Shown: positions 36,808 through 44,974 of the stretch, piece after piece
Numbering within the stretch: position 1 is the first letter of the stretch
Layout of the letters: every line of letters begins with the position of its first letter
NCBI RefSeq assembly: GCF_900086985.1
Contig: NZ_LT593974.1
Location: forward strand, 3,038,001 to 3,102,000
DNA length: 64,000 nucleotides
Origin: Halomonas sp. HL-93
Lineage (GTDB): Bacteria > Pseudomonadota > Gammaproteobacteria > Pseudomonadales > Halomonadaceae
Direction: 5' to 3'
Notes under the pieces: generated by a model
What the model was told of the DNA's origin: nothing
Seen by the model: the letters and a program-made list of their open reading frames with translations, nothing else
The model's database searches: none
Translations under genes and position numbers: made by a program

Positions 36808-37731
36808 CTACAGCTCACGGCTCCACACCTGACCGACAAGATCCTTACCGAAGCTGTGATGGGGCGTTTCCTCAACCAGTTCGAAACCCGCCCTTTCATA
36901 GATCTTTCGCGCACCGACAAGAACACTGTTTGTCCACAAGATGATTTTTTTATAGCCAGCTTGGCGGGCGAACCTTAGGCATTCATCGACGAGACGACCG
37001 CCTATTCCAAGACCTCGGGCGCAGGGATCGACATAGAGTAATCGCAGCTTTGCGGTCGCTTCGTCTTCCCTAACGACGAACACGGAGCCAACGACACTTC
37101 CTTGCTTCTCGACGACCCAGCACCGTTCCCATTGCGGGTCATAATCACGCAGATACTTGGCGACGATGTCTGCTGTCAGTGCTTCATATTCACTGTTCCA
37201 GCCGTACTCCTGGGCATACAGAACCGCCTGCCGATGGACGATCCATCCCATATCGCCCGGCTGCGGATCGCGCAGCATATAATTCGCATCCGTATCGCCA
37301 AGCAGGCTCTCGATTTGATGCATCGCCTCGATCAACTGGTTTTGCTCAGGCTCCGAAAGCCGCTTGAGCATGGCAACAACTTCGCGCTGCGACGCATCAC
37401 TCAACGGCAGGTAAGTTTCCCGCCCATGATCAGTCAATTGCAGTTGCGCCGCCCGGCGATCGGAGGGCAAGGGGATCCTGGTGATGAGCCCCTTCTTCTC
37501 GAAGCCTTTCAGCACCCGGCTCACGTAACCGGCATTGAGCCCCAGCTCCCGGCAAATATCCGAGCTGGTAAGCATCGGCCGATGCGCCAGCTCATACAGA
37601 ATGCGAACCTCCGTTAGCGAGAATGAGCTTTCCAGCAGATGCTCGTGCAGCACACCGATCTGACGCGTGTAGAAACGGTTGAAGCTTCGCACCATTCCGG
37701 CTCGCTCATGCAAGCGTTGTTCTGCGGCCAT
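36808..37731 (-). CDS. MarR-family regulator fused to GNAT acetyltransferase
   Basis: 307 residues from the ATG at 37731 (GGAGG seven bases upstream). Residues about 1-140: MarR winged helix (FSLTEVRILYELAHRPMLTS, LGLNAGYVSRVLKGFEKKGL, PLPSDRRAAQLQLTDHGRET). Residues about 150-307: GNAT domain with the acetyl-CoA loop in LLYVDPCARGLGIGGRLVDE and YKKIILWTNSVLVGARKIYE. This known fusion likely couples sensing with acetylation of a small molecule or protein. An inverted repeat GTTGCCA...TGGCAAC lies just upstream. Confidence 0.92.
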   Translation of the reverse strand: MAAEQRLHERAGMVRSFNRFYTRQIGVLHEHLLESSFSLTEVRILYELAHRPMLTSSDICRELGLNAGYVSRVLKGFEKKGLITRIPLPSDRRAAQLQLTDHGRETYLPLSDASQREVVAMLKRLSEPEQNQLIEAMHQIESLLGDTDANYMLRDPQPGDMGWIVHRQAVLYAQEYGWNSEYEALTADIVAKYLRDYDPQWERCWVVEKQGSVVGSVFVVREDEATAKLRLLYVDPCARGLGIGGRLVDECLRFARQAGYKKIILWTNSVLVGARKIYERAGFELVEETPHHSFGKDLVGQVWSREL

Positions 37732-37748
37732 GTAGAGACCTCCAATTA

Positions 37749-37784
37749 GTTGCCATAAGCACATAATTAATTGCTTTTGGCAAC
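37749..37784. promoter_or_regulatory. Possible MarR-type operator
   Basis: GTTGCCA at 37749-37755 and TGGCAAC at 37778-37784 form an inverted repeat with an AT-rich 22-base centre containing ATAATTAATTGC. It lies 18 bp before the start of the MarR-GNAT gene, where autorepression would be expected. Inferred from position and symmetry only. Confidence 0.45.
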
Positions 37785-37891
37785 CATGTCAACAAGGTCT
37801 CATAAGAAACTACTGACAAAAGAAATGAAGTTCACTCGACTGCGAGACGACCTGCATATCAAGCGCCCCACATCTCCCAAGCAAGCAACAC

Positions 37892-38701
37892 TCAACGTAC
37901 CAAAACCATCACCACAAGCACCATGGTCAGCAATAGCAAGTACACCCCGGCATGGATGCGGTCAGGGATGCGTCCGATCCAGGTCGACGCCAGGCGGATA
38001 CCGAGCCATGAGCCAACTGCGAGTACCAGCAAGGCGCGGAGATCCACATAGCCCGCATACCAATCGCCCAAAGCGGTATCACTTGCCGACAACAACACAT
38101 ACGTCGCGGTGCCACTTACCGCCATCGGCAACGACAACGGATTGGCCATAGCGGTGGCCGCTGTCATACTCGCGCCTCTCCGACACATGAGCGGTACAGT
38201 CATCACGCTGCCACCAACACCCAACAAAGCGGCCACCGCACCAATCAATGTCCCCGTCATCGCCGTTACCCCAGGCCCCATAGGACGCACATTACTCCCC
38301 GCCTGATGCAGACAACCAGGCCGCAGAACGGCATCCGCAATCGTAATACCCAAATAGCCAATGAACACCCAGCGCACCCAATCCCCACTTAACGACACCG
38401 CGGCTGCCGCGCCTAGCACAGCGCCCATGGCGATATAGCCGACCAGCGGACGCACCAGATGCCATTGCACGGTCTGTCGCCGATGGTGACGCCAAGTCGC
38501 TAATGAGGCAGCAAACACCATCAACGCCGTCGAGGTGGCCACCGCGATATGCATGGCCGCCTGACCGATACCACTATCCGGCCCATGCACAGAAATCAGT
38601 AAGGTATACAGCAAAGGAACCACCACAAACCCACCACCGAAACCAAACAGCACAGTGGTGACTCCCGCCAACCCGCCACAAAGAAGCAATATGCTATACA
38701 C
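37892..38701 (-). CDS. TauE/SafE-family sulfite/sulfonate exporter-like membrane protein
   Basis: 269 residues with a GTG start at 38701 (AGGAG six bases upstream); the longer frame from 38776 has no good start. About eight hydrophobic segments with the two TauE repeats: GGLAGVTTVLFGFGGGFVVV at the N-terminus and GTLIGAVAALLGVGGSVMTV in the middle. Family members move sulfur-containing organic anions; the substrate here is unknown. Divergent from an AraC regulator with a 106-bp gap. Confidence 0.87.
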   Translation of the reverse strand: MYSILLLCGGLAGVTTVLFGFGGGFVVVPLLYTLLISVHGPDSGIGQAAMHIAVATSTALMVFAASLATWRHHRRQTVQWHLVRPLVGYIAMGAVLGAAAAVSLSGDWVRWVFIGYLGITIADAVLRPGCLHQAGSNVRPMGPGVTAMTGTLIGAVAALLGVGGSVMTVPLMCRRGASMTAATAMANPLSLPMAVSGTATYVLLSASDTALGDWYAGYVDLRALLVLAVGSWLGIRLASTWIGRIPDRIHAGVYLLLLTMVLVVMVLVR

Positions 38702-38807
38702 CGGCACTCTCCTAATTAATCCAACAGGAGGAACGATATTCCGGCAAGGGCTGGCCGACATTAGCCATTTGGACAATAATCAGTGTGTTTCGGCCAAGTT
38801 GACGATA

Positions 38808-39590
38808 ATGCTCAATACTCCACTGTCAGACGTAGACCAGGTAGCAAGGCCCCTGGTAGCTATCGGCACTGGCTACCGCCCCGGCACACTGCTCGACTTT
38901 CATACCCATCGCCGCGCCCAGTTTCTCTATGGCATGACCGGCGTGATGGAAGTCAATACGGATGATGGCACCTGGATGGTGCCCCCGTTCAGCGGCGTCT
39001 GGCTGCCGGCGGGCAAGCGGCACCAAGTGCACATGAATGGGGTGAGTACCCGAAGCCTGTATATCGAGCCTCACGTCGCGCCACGTACTTCGCTCAACTG
39101 CGAGGTGCTAGTCGTAACACCTCTCTTACATCACTTGCTGCTGGCTTCCGCCCACATCCCCGCGCTCTATGACGAAAACGGCCGCGACGGCGCCCTGGCT
39201 CAACTACTCCTATACGAACTGGAACAGGCTCAGGCCCTGCCTCTATTTGCACCCCTGCCCCAAGACCTTCCCCTCGCCCGCCTGTGCAAAGAGTTTCTTG
39301 GCCAACCGAGCATTCACACCCTTCCGGAGGAGTGGGCGCGGCAGTTACATTGCAGTCAGCGCACCTTCAATCGCCTGTTCCGTCAGCAGACCGGGCTCTC
39401 CTTTGCCGTATGGCGCCAACAGGCCTGCCTGATGGCGGCTATTCCCAGGCTACTGTCCGGCAGTTCCGTTACCCGAACCGCGCTGGAACTGGGCTACGAC
39501 AGCCCAGCCGCTTTCTCCAGCATGTTTCGCAAGGTACTTGGCCAATCCCCAACGGCCTTCGTCCGGGCGGCTAGCCGCCAAAAGGAATAA
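38808..39590 (+). CDS. AraC-family regulator with cupin sensor domain
   Basis: 260 residues from the ATG at 38808 (MLNTPLSDVDQVARPLVAIG); the frame opens at 38655, but the cupin domain starts soon after 38808. Sensor: DFHTHRRAQFLYGMTGVMEV and VWLPAGKRHQVHMNGV. DNA-binding: WARQLHCSQRTFNRLFRQQT and ALELGYDSPAAFSSMFRKVL. Proteins of this layout often control a divergent transporter, here the TauE/SafE gene. Ends at a stretch of gene relics. Confidence 0.88.
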   Translation: MLNTPLSDVDQVARPLVAIGTGYRPGTLLDFHTHRRAQFLYGMTGVMEVNTDDGTWMVPPFSGVWLPAGKRHQVHMNGVSTRSLYIEPHVAPRTSLNCEVLVVTPLLHHLLLASAHIPALYDENGRDGALAQLLLYELEQAQALPLFAPLPQDLPLARLCKEFLGQPSIHTLPEEWARQLHCSQRTFNRLFRQQTGLSFAVWRQQACLMAAIPRLLSGSSVTRTALELGYDSPAAFSSMFRKVLGQSPTAFVRAASRQKE

Positions 39591-39605
39591 CTGCCTCAAC
39601 AGACC

Positions 39606-39645
39606 TGGGAACGCTTCCAAGGTGCCGACTACCGAGCCGTTGCCC
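39606..39645 (+). pseudogene. Short relic of a DUF1330 gene
   Basis: The frame reads TWERFQGADYRAVAQ, matching RQHRFQGADYRVFIV near the end of the intact DUF1330 at 26259. About 13 codons only. A second possible trace, resembling the DUF1330 start (GAGAACACACCCACGAC), lies at 40413-40455. Both are weak alone but fit the other scattered cassette relics. Confidence 0.5.
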
Positions 39646-39752
39646 AAACAGTTCGGTTGCCTCGCCTTTGGCGATTAAGGTTTTCTTTAACTCACCAATG
39701 GCTCTCAAGGCTTCTTCCAACTCCAGCGAGTGCATAACGGGCTGTTTGATGT

Positions 39753-39872
39753 TTAGCTCAGTTGCTCGGCAATCTGCGCTTGGCTTAACCAAACGGTCTC
39801 TTGCTCTAGCGCCACCTCCAGGTGTGCTTGTCCATCTTCGCTGGTGAATATCTGTATTTGCTGGTCATTCAT
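39753..39872 (-). pseudogene. N-terminal relic of a RhuM-family gene
   Basis: From ATG 39872 the frame reads MNDQQIQIFTSEDGQAHLEV, then ETVWLSQAQIAEQL and stops after 39 codons. The ETVWLSQAQIAELF-type motif opens RhuM/virulence-protein-like and Fic-linked DNA-binding proteins, normally over 300 residues. The sequence then continues into an unrelated frame (KQPVMHSLELEEALRAIGEL) that may be a relic of another gene. So this is a truncated fusion point. Confidence 0.65.
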
Positions 39873-39922
39873 CGACTGCCGCCTCCATTTTATTGCGGCC
39901 AACACATCGCTAACGCAATCCC

Positions 39923-40354
39923 TTAATTAGCCGACATCAACACGCGCCGACAGTAGGCAACATGCAGAAATGACACCAACAGCGGCATGGTGTACACGCC
40001 TGCCGCCATGACGACGACCCACTCGGCAGGCTCCCAGCCCAACAAAATCAAACCATAAAGCAGCAACGGAACACCCAAAAGCCCAGCCCCCAAACAGGCC
40101 GCGCGCCACCACCATGCACTGTAAACCGGCCGCTGCTGACGCGGCCATGTCGTGGCCAACGCCACTCGCCAAAGGCCCGCCATACCCACCAAGCCCAACA
40201 ACACAAAGTGGATAACCACTATCTGCTCCCACCAGGGAAATGCGTTGGCAAGCACTACCCCCACACCAAGCAACCCGCAAAGTAGCGTAATTGGCAGTGC
40301 CAATAAGAGCATTTCAGCAGCAAGCAGCATGCGGTGGGGCAGCATCCTCGTCAT
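39923..40354 (-). CDS. Small four-helix membrane protein, unknown
   Basis: 143 residues from the ATG at 40354 (AAGGA seven bases upstream). Four strongly hydrophobic segments (for instance MLLLALPITLLCGLLGVGVV and IVVIHFVLLGLVGMAGLWRV) joined by short, tryptophan-rich loops. No family recognised. The neighbours are relics of RhuM and Fic genes and DUF1330, with no sign of an operon partner. Base composition is like the core genome. Confidence 0.6.
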   Translation of the reverse strand: MTRMLPHRMLLAAEMLLLALPITLLCGLLGVGVVLANAFPWWEQIVVIHFVLLGLVGMAGLWRVALATTWPRQQRPVYSAWWWRAACLGAGLLGVPLLLYGLILLGWEPAEWVVVMAAGVYTMPLLVSFLHVAYCRRVLMSAN

Positions 40355-40471
40355 GGTGTTTTCCTTAACCATAAGCTTTGAAGGTTATGAGTGGTTAGCA
40401 TAACGATGCTCTCGAGGTAATCCTTATCGAGAACACACCCACGACCGTGGCAAAAGAATTAGGCATTTGGC

Positions 40472-40638
40472 TCACCCAAGCAGCACCGAATAACGCGTGC
40501 TGCGCCCACCGCCGGGTAGCTTCTAAAGGCAGCCCTTTTCTACCAGATCAGCCAAATCACGTGTTGCGGTGGCCTTACTTACCTTGGCTAGCGATTGGTA
40601 TTTACGCGCATTGATGCCCTGTTCAAATGCCCCACTGC
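40472..40638 (-). pseudogene. C-terminal relic of a Fic-family gene
   Basis: On the minus strand the frame reads AFEQGINARKYQSLAKVSKA, then TATRDLADLVEKGCL, an in-frame TAG, and KLPGGGRSTRYSVLLG before TGA. This is the winged helix that ends many Fic-domain (AMP-transferase) proteins: NRKYQSLTGVSRATATRDL-like followed by GGGRSTRY. The Fic catalytic core is entirely missing, and the nonsense codon shows decay. Confidence 0.75.
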
Positions 40639-40663
40639 TGTGTCAATTATTCAGATCATATCG

Positions 40664-40692
40664 TGAGCCGATTATGGTTAATATTCGGCTCA
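40664..40692. repeat. Inverted repeat TGAGCCGAttat/atatTCGGCTCA
   Basis: Two 12-base arms (one mismatch) separated by GGTTA. It lies between the Fic relic and parDE, at the upstream end of the lost Fic gene, where such palindromes often serve as operators for the gene's winged-helix domain. A related half-site (CATGAGCCGAGTATCGG) is at 50157-50173, at the 3' end of a LysR gene. Confidence 0.55.
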
Positions 40693-40811
40693 TGATTAGG
40701 ATTAGTTTCAGTAGTATACATACGCATCGGCCCTCGTTAGCTGGCTCTCTTGCCTTTCTTGCCCGCCCCCTCTATATTCAAATTTGTTACTTTTGAATAA
40801 AGGAAGCACTC

Positions 40812-41060
40812 ATGGCGACGACAAGCCTTAGCCTCGGAGAGCACTGGGAAGTCTTCATCAGAAACGAGGTCTCCAGCGGTCGCTACGGCTCCGCAAGTGA
40901 GGTTGTGCGTGACGCGTTGCGTGCCATGGAGGAACGCAAAAGCAAACTTGAAGCGCTACGTACTCATCTAGCCCAAGGTGCCGAGCAAGCAAGGGCTGGT
41001 GAATTCGTGGGTGATTTCTCGATGGATTCACTAATCAACGATTTGGATAGTGAAACGTAA
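40812..41060 (+). CDS. parD: ParD-type antitoxin
   Basis: 82 residues, AAAGGAAG upstream. Ribbon-helix-helix DNA-binding domain at the N-terminus: SLSLGEHWEVFIRNEVSSGR and YGSASEVVRDALRAMEERKS, typical of the CC2985/ParD family. The acidic C-terminal tail (FSMDSLINDLDSET) would wrap the toxin. It overlaps parE by one base and would repress its own promoter. Confidence 0.93.
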   Translation: MATTSLSLGEHWEVFIRNEVSSGRYGSASEVVRDALRAMEERKSKLEALRTHLAQGAEQARAGEFVGDFSMDSLINDLDSET

Positions 41061-41359
41061 TGCCCACGTTTCATATCACACCTAGAGCGAGGGACGATTT
41101 AAAGAATATTGGCCGCTATACGGAGCGGCAATGGGGCAGGAGCCAACGTAATATCTATCTAAAAGATTTTGAAAAACGATTTCACTGGCTCGCAGAAAAT
41201 CCACTATTAGGAAAATATCGCTCGGATATCAGCGAGAGTTATTACAGCTACCCCCAGGGCCAGCACGTTATCTTTTACCTGATTGGCCAAGGGGGCATTG
41301 AGATAATCGGCATTCCTCATAAAGAGATGGATATCGTCTCTTATTTTCTGCCTGATTGA
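41060..41359 (+). CDS. parE: ParE-type toxin (RelE/ParE superfamily)
   Basis: 99 residues. Starts PTFHITPRARDDLKNIGRYT, then ERQWGRSQRNIYLKDFEKRF and LLGKYRSDISESYYSYPQGQ, ending in VIFYLIGQ and IIGIPHKEMDI, a complete ParE fold. ParE toxins act on DNA gyrase. The start lies in the parD stop (TAATG). No frameshift or stop: the system appears functional. Confidence 0.93.
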   Translation: MPTFHITPRARDDLKNIGRYTERQWGRSQRNIYLKDFEKRFHWLAENPLLGKYRSDISESYYSYPQGQHVIFYLIGQGGIEIIGIPHKEMDIVSYFLPD

Positions 41360-41440
41360 TCAGAGCCAATCATTTTGATACTGGGACACACTGGCGGGCA
41401 ACCGAACAGAGCGCAGATGAACAGCTTTGGCGACAGTACT

Positions 41441-41516
41441 GATTGTGGCGGGAAGTGGTTAAACAACCACAACCGTAGGAATAGCAAACAGCCTAGCTAT
41501 TAGCCTAGATATCAGA
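41441..41516 (+). pseudogene. 3' relic of an EamA transporter gene
   Basis: GATTGTGGCGGGAAGTGGTT followed by AAACAACC and a further 45 bases (ending CTAGATATC) match the end and downstream region of the intact EamA gene at 51183-52022 (52001-52082). The relic covers the codons IVAGSG and stop. It lies next to a LysR/EamA pair of a different type, so the two LysR/EamA loci exchanged or shared DNA. Confidence 0.75.
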
Positions 41517-41529
41517 CCAAACCCTAGCA

Positions 41530-42438
41530 TCACCTCTCACCCAACACCTCACGCAGCCAACCAAGTAACGCTTCGCTGCCTGCGCGTTGAGGTGCACCCT
41601 GCCGAGTGTATAGGGCGATGGCATCATGCTGAGGCAAGCTCTCCGCCACCGGGCGGATCAGCTCACCACTTTCAATCATACGCTGCGTCGTCCGCCGCCA
41701 TCCCAAGGCAATACCGTGACCAGCAACAGCCGCTTGAAGCAGCAGCGGGTAACTGTCGAAAACGGCACCCTCTGCTGATGAGGGTTCAAAGTACCCCATG
41801 GCACGAAACCAGTCATCCCACTCCAGCCAATCCGGCGGTTCAGCGTGGTGGTGCAGCAATCGATGGTTGAGTAACGCATTGAGACTCAGCGGCGGGGAGG
41901 CCCCGTTCAGGTAAGCGGGGCTGCAGACCGGAAAGATCTCGTCCTCGGCGCTAAACACCAATCGATGGCTGCCGCTGGGTCGTCCGTTGGTTTGCAGTGC
42001 AATGTCGAAGTTGCCACTAAATTCGGTAATCGGCCTTGTCGACGTCGCCAGCTGTATCTCAATTTCAGGGTAGCGACGATTAAAGTCAGCCAACTGAGGC
42101 ATCAGCCAATAGAACGCTTCGCATAACTGGCAGAACAATACGACGCGCTTATCGTCGGGGTCGCCACGTAATTCCTGAGCGCCCGTGGCGATACTTTCCA
42201 GCGCCTGGGAGACCGTACGGCCAAACTCACGCCCCTCACGGGTAAGAAACACCCCGCGATTACGGCGCTCGAAAAGCGTCACACCAAGGTCTTCCTCCAG
42301 CGCACGGATCTGTCGGCTGATAGCCGCCTGGGTCAGGTGGAGCTCATCCGCCGCGCGTGAAAAACTCTCAAGCCTGGCCGCTGCCTCGAAGGGGCGCAGC
42401 GTCGCCAGTGGTGGAAGAGACTTGATGAAATTATCCAT
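41530..42438 (-). CDS. LysR-family regulator (GcvA-like)
   Basis: 302 residues. Helix-turn-helix LESFSRAADELHLTQAAISR and IRALEEDLGVTLFERRNRGV are typical of the GcvA branch. The effector domain includes LADFNRRYPEIEIQLATSTR and IFPVCSPAYLNGA. Divergent from the EamA transporter at 42532 with a 93-bp shared region, so it likely controls it. Confidence 0.9.
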   Translation of the reverse strand: MDNFIKSLPPLATLRPFEAAARLESFSRAADELHLTQAAISRQIRALEEDLGVTLFERRNRGVFLTREGREFGRTVSQALESIATGAQELRGDPDDKRVVLFCQLCEAFYWLMPQLADFNRRYPEIEIQLATSTRPITEFSGNFDIALQTNGRPSGSHRLVFSAEDEIFPVCSPAYLNGASPPLSLNALLNHRLLHHHAEPPDWLEWDDWFRAMGYFEPSSAEGAVFDSYPLLLQAAVAGHGIALGWRRTTQRMIESGELIRPVAESLPQHDAIALYTRQGAPQRAGSEALLGWLREVLGER

Positions 42439-42531
42439 AATCTGAGCTCATGCATCGTAACGTATAAGTCGTTTGAAGCACTGCGAGAGGCAGCGGCATT
42501 CTAGAGCGGAATTCATCACTGGAATGCGCCA

Positions 42532-43452
42532 ATGAAGGCCACCCCTGAACACGAAGATAATATCCTACAGGGCATAAGCCTTATCGTGGGGGCTGTCTTT
42601 CTGCTGGCGTTGACCGACGCCCTGGTTAAGTATCTGAGTGCCAGTATGTCGTTATGGCAACTCTATGTCATCGCCTCAACACTATCGCTACCGATACTAC
42701 TTGGGTTGCTTATTGGTCATTCCGGAGCCCGTCCCAATGTAAAATCGCCACGTTGGGTGGCAATCAGAAGCTTGCTTCTATTGCTGATGTGGATAGCCTA
42801 CTACACAGCTCTACCGCTGATTCCCCTCTCGGTGGCGGCGGTCGCCATTTACACCACGCCGCTGTTTATTGCCGTGCTGGCTGCTTTTGGGGCGGGCGAG
42901 TATCTCTCGCGGTTGGCATGGTTAGGCATCTTCTGCGGTTTTCTGGGTGTGGTGGTGGTATTACGCCCCGGCGACGACACCTTCACCCCTGCCACCCTTC
43001 TACCGATGCTCGCCGCCATCTTTTATGCGCTGGCTATGCTGGTGACACGCCACCACTGCCAAACAGAGCATCCTTTCATACTCACCTTGGGACTAAATCT
43101 AGCCTTTCTTACGGCAGGCAGTGTTTTCAGTGTGCTGGTCGCCATCAACAGCACCGCATCGCTCGCTGAACGCGCGCCCTTCCTGTTTACCGGTTGGCAA
43201 CCGCTTGATGCCACAACGCTTGCGATCATCGGCGCATACGCCCTACTGCTGATTACTGTGAATACCGGTGTCGCCAGGGCTTATCAAATTGCCCCTTCGG
43301 CGTTGATTGGCACCTTTGATTACGCCTACCTCATCTTTGCCAGCCTTTGGGGCTACCTGCTATTCAGTGAAGTGCCCGATGCCATGACTTGGCTGGGTAT
43401 GGGCATGATCTTAATGAGCGGTTTAATGGTGTTGCGCCAACGGCATACCTAA
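42532..43452 (+). CDS. EamA-family (DMT) transporter
   Basis: 306 residues with ten hydrophobic segments in two EamA repeats: GAVFLLALTDALVKYLSASM with AIYTTPLFIAVLAAFGAGEY, and ALIGTFDYAYLIFASLWGYL in the second. It exports metabolites or amino acids; the substrate is unknown. Divergent LysR. A truncated copy of its last 90 codons is at 52578. Confidence 0.88.
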   Translation: MKATPEHEDNILQGISLIVGAVFLLALTDALVKYLSASMSLWQLYVIASTLSLPILLGLLIGHSGARPNVKSPRWVAIRSLLLLLMWIAYYTALPLIPLSVAAVAIYTTPLFIAVLAAFGAGEYLSRLAWLGIFCGFLGVVVVLRPGDDTFTPATLLPMLAAIFYALAMLVTRHHCQTEHPFILTLGLNLAFLTAGSVFSVLVAINSTASLAERAPFLFTGWQPLDATTLAIIGAYALLLITVNTGVARAYQIAPSALIGTFDYAYLIFASLWGYLLFSEVPDAMTWLGMGMILMSGLMVLRQRHT

Positions 43453-43543
43453 ACGATGCTCAAACAGGCGAACCATCAGCGGTGAACTCTCCGGAATGTC
43501 CAGGTAGTTCATCGTTCATACTTTACAAGCACATTTTCAGGCT

Positions 43544-43600
43544 CTTCGACGTTGGGTGTGGAATTCCCGTATCAACTAGATGATCCACCACAGAAAGCAG
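43544..43600 (-). repeat. Copy 1 of a segment repeated beside two AbiE-type loci
   Basis: CTTCGACGTTGGGTGTGGAA at this place matches CTTCGACATTGGGTGTGGAA at 49783, and the following CTAGATGATCCACCACAGA matches CTAGACGCTCCACCACAGA. On the minus strand both could encode a short similar peptide (SVVDHLVDTG and SVVERLGDMG). Each copy lies just 3' of an AbiEii relic, so it is probably the trace of a gene that followed AbiEii in both. Confidence 0.6.
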
Positions 43601-43626
43601 ATATGGAGTATTAAATTTGGTTCTGG

Positions 43627-43849
43627 CTAACTGAGCAGTGTCTCAAGTTCGCGTCGTTGAGCCGCATGCTTAGCAACGTTTTCGTTCTTAAGCTTTTCCA
43701 GATTGATGAGCTTCCAGCGCACGGCTGGCAGGTCCGCCGCCTGAGGGCGATCAATGGCATCAAAATCTGGGGAACACATCCTCCTTTGCAACATGCGGGA
43801 GAATGCGCACAAGTAGTTCGACCTGTGCTTGATAGGTTTCATGCGCCAT
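43627..43849 (-). pseudogene. AbiEii-type toxin with large internal deletion
   Basis: From ATG 43849 the frame reads MAHETYQAQVELLVRILPHV, AKEDVFPRF and stop: the N-terminus of AbiEii nucleotidyltransferases. The next frame continues DFDAIDRPQAADLPAVRWKL, INLEKLKNENVAKHAAQRRE, LETLLS and stop at 43627, the AbiEii C-terminus. About 200 central codons, including the GS-x10-DXD nucleotidyltransferase core, are missing and the join is out of frame. The start overlaps the AbiEi stop, as in intact AbiE operons, so the deletion removed only the toxin core. Confidence 0.85.
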
Positions 43850-44657
43850 CTCTGGCCTCCGCCGTTACAAACGCTTCAGGCACCATGATGCGATAGCGCG
43901 GATGTATCTTGCCCCCTTTCACCAGTGCGCGATCGCCACTGCCAAGGTTGAACTCTGCAGGATCGAGGCGCTTGCGCCAAGGATGGTCGTGACGATCCGC
44001 AAAGACAAAGAACAGCCGCTTGACCTTGATTTTCTTGCAACTGTGCAGCAACGCCGACAGTACTTTCGGCCGCAGTGTCGTCAAGCTCTCGAACACCATA
44101 TCAAGGTTATGAAAACTTTCATGATTGGGTAATTCGTCCATGACTTCCATGACCGCCCGTTCAGGTGCCGACATCTTGAGCGTCCAGTCCCATGGCAACG
44201 CGTCTTCATCGTTGATGTTATTTTTAGCAAGCCCTACTAACGGGTCAGCGAACAGTGAGGTGCTGCGGGTCACGATGGGTGCGTTTAGCAGCTTGCTGAG
44301 CCAGTTGGGTGTGGCGTCGCCATATACCCAGACAGGCGCACTGCTGCCCAACCGCAGATAGTGATCGTAGCCCTGTTGGGCAAGTGCTGTTGTGCCACCG
44401 ACATAGCTGTCGTAACCCATTATATGCTGCATGGATAGCAGGCAGGTTTTCCAATCAATTGGGGCCGACGTTGTTGTGTTCGGCGCGGGGCGTCGGAAGA
44501 CGCCGCGGTTAACACGCTCCAGCCAGCCGTTATCAACGTATTTGCGAGCAAGGAAACGGCTGACACCGTGGCGTTCAAGCCATGCAGTATCGACCATGTA
44601 CCCTGACGGTATGGCTTCAAGCATTCGCTTTAGTATTGCTTCTTTATGTGTACTCAT
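43839..44657 (-). CDS. AbiEi-type antitoxin (intact, toxin lost)
   Basis: 272 residues. N-terminal winged helix of the AbiEi_4 type: GYMVDTAWLERHGVSRFLAR, KYVDNGWLERVNRGVFRRP. The C-terminal antitoxin domain has SMQHIMGYDSYVGGTTALAQ, YDHYLRLGSSAPVWVYGDAT and the KIKVKRLFFVFADRHDHPW stretch. In a type IV system it represses its operon and protects against AbiEii. Here the toxin is deleted, so the antitoxin stands alone. Two direct repeats lie upstream at 44659 and 44733. Confidence 0.88.
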   Translation of the reverse strand: MSTHKEAILKRMLEAIPSGYMVDTAWLERHGVSRFLARKYVDNGWLERVNRGVFRRPAPNTTTSAPIDWKTCLLSMQHIMGYDSYVGGTTALAQQGYDHYLRLGSSAPVWVYGDATPNWLSKLLNAPIVTRSTSLFADPLVGLAKNNINDEDALPWDWTLKMSAPERAVMEVMDELPNHESFHNLDMVFESLTTLRPKVLSALLHSCKKIKVKRLFFVFADRHDHPWRKRLDPAEFNLGSGDRALVKGGKIHPRYRIMVPEAFVTAEARDGA

Positions 44658-44658
44658 G

Positions 44659-44760
44659 GTTCACAAATTAGCATTTAACTAAAGAAACCGCCACAACACC
44701 TCTTTGTTATCATCATATTTTGTGTACTTTTAGTTCACAAATAACTTATTTATTAAAGAA
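44659..44760. promoter_or_regulatory. Paired 28-bp direct repeats upstream of AbiEi
   Basis: GTTCACAAATTAGCATTTAA followed by CTAAAGAA at 44659-44686, and GTTCACAAATAACTTATTTA followed by TTAAAGAA at 44733-44760: same ends, diverged centres, spacing 74 bp. AbiEi proteins repress their promoters by binding repeats in this position. The rest of the gap 44761-44974 holds no gene I can support. Confidence 0.5.
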
Positions 44761-44974
44761 CCGCGGCAAGGTGGGTCGCCAGCTTAACCGCCGTTAAAAT
44801 CAGCGCCCGCTTGTACCCTAGATATGACCGAACTCCGGGAGCGCAGGGCAAACCCGCCTCCTGCAATAGCTCGATTTATGTCAGTTTGCGGATATCAAAT
44901 ACGAACGAGACGGCAGCAAGTCAAAACCGGAAGCGCCGCCTACTTTGAATATATGAATCTTCTGGAGACTGGCA

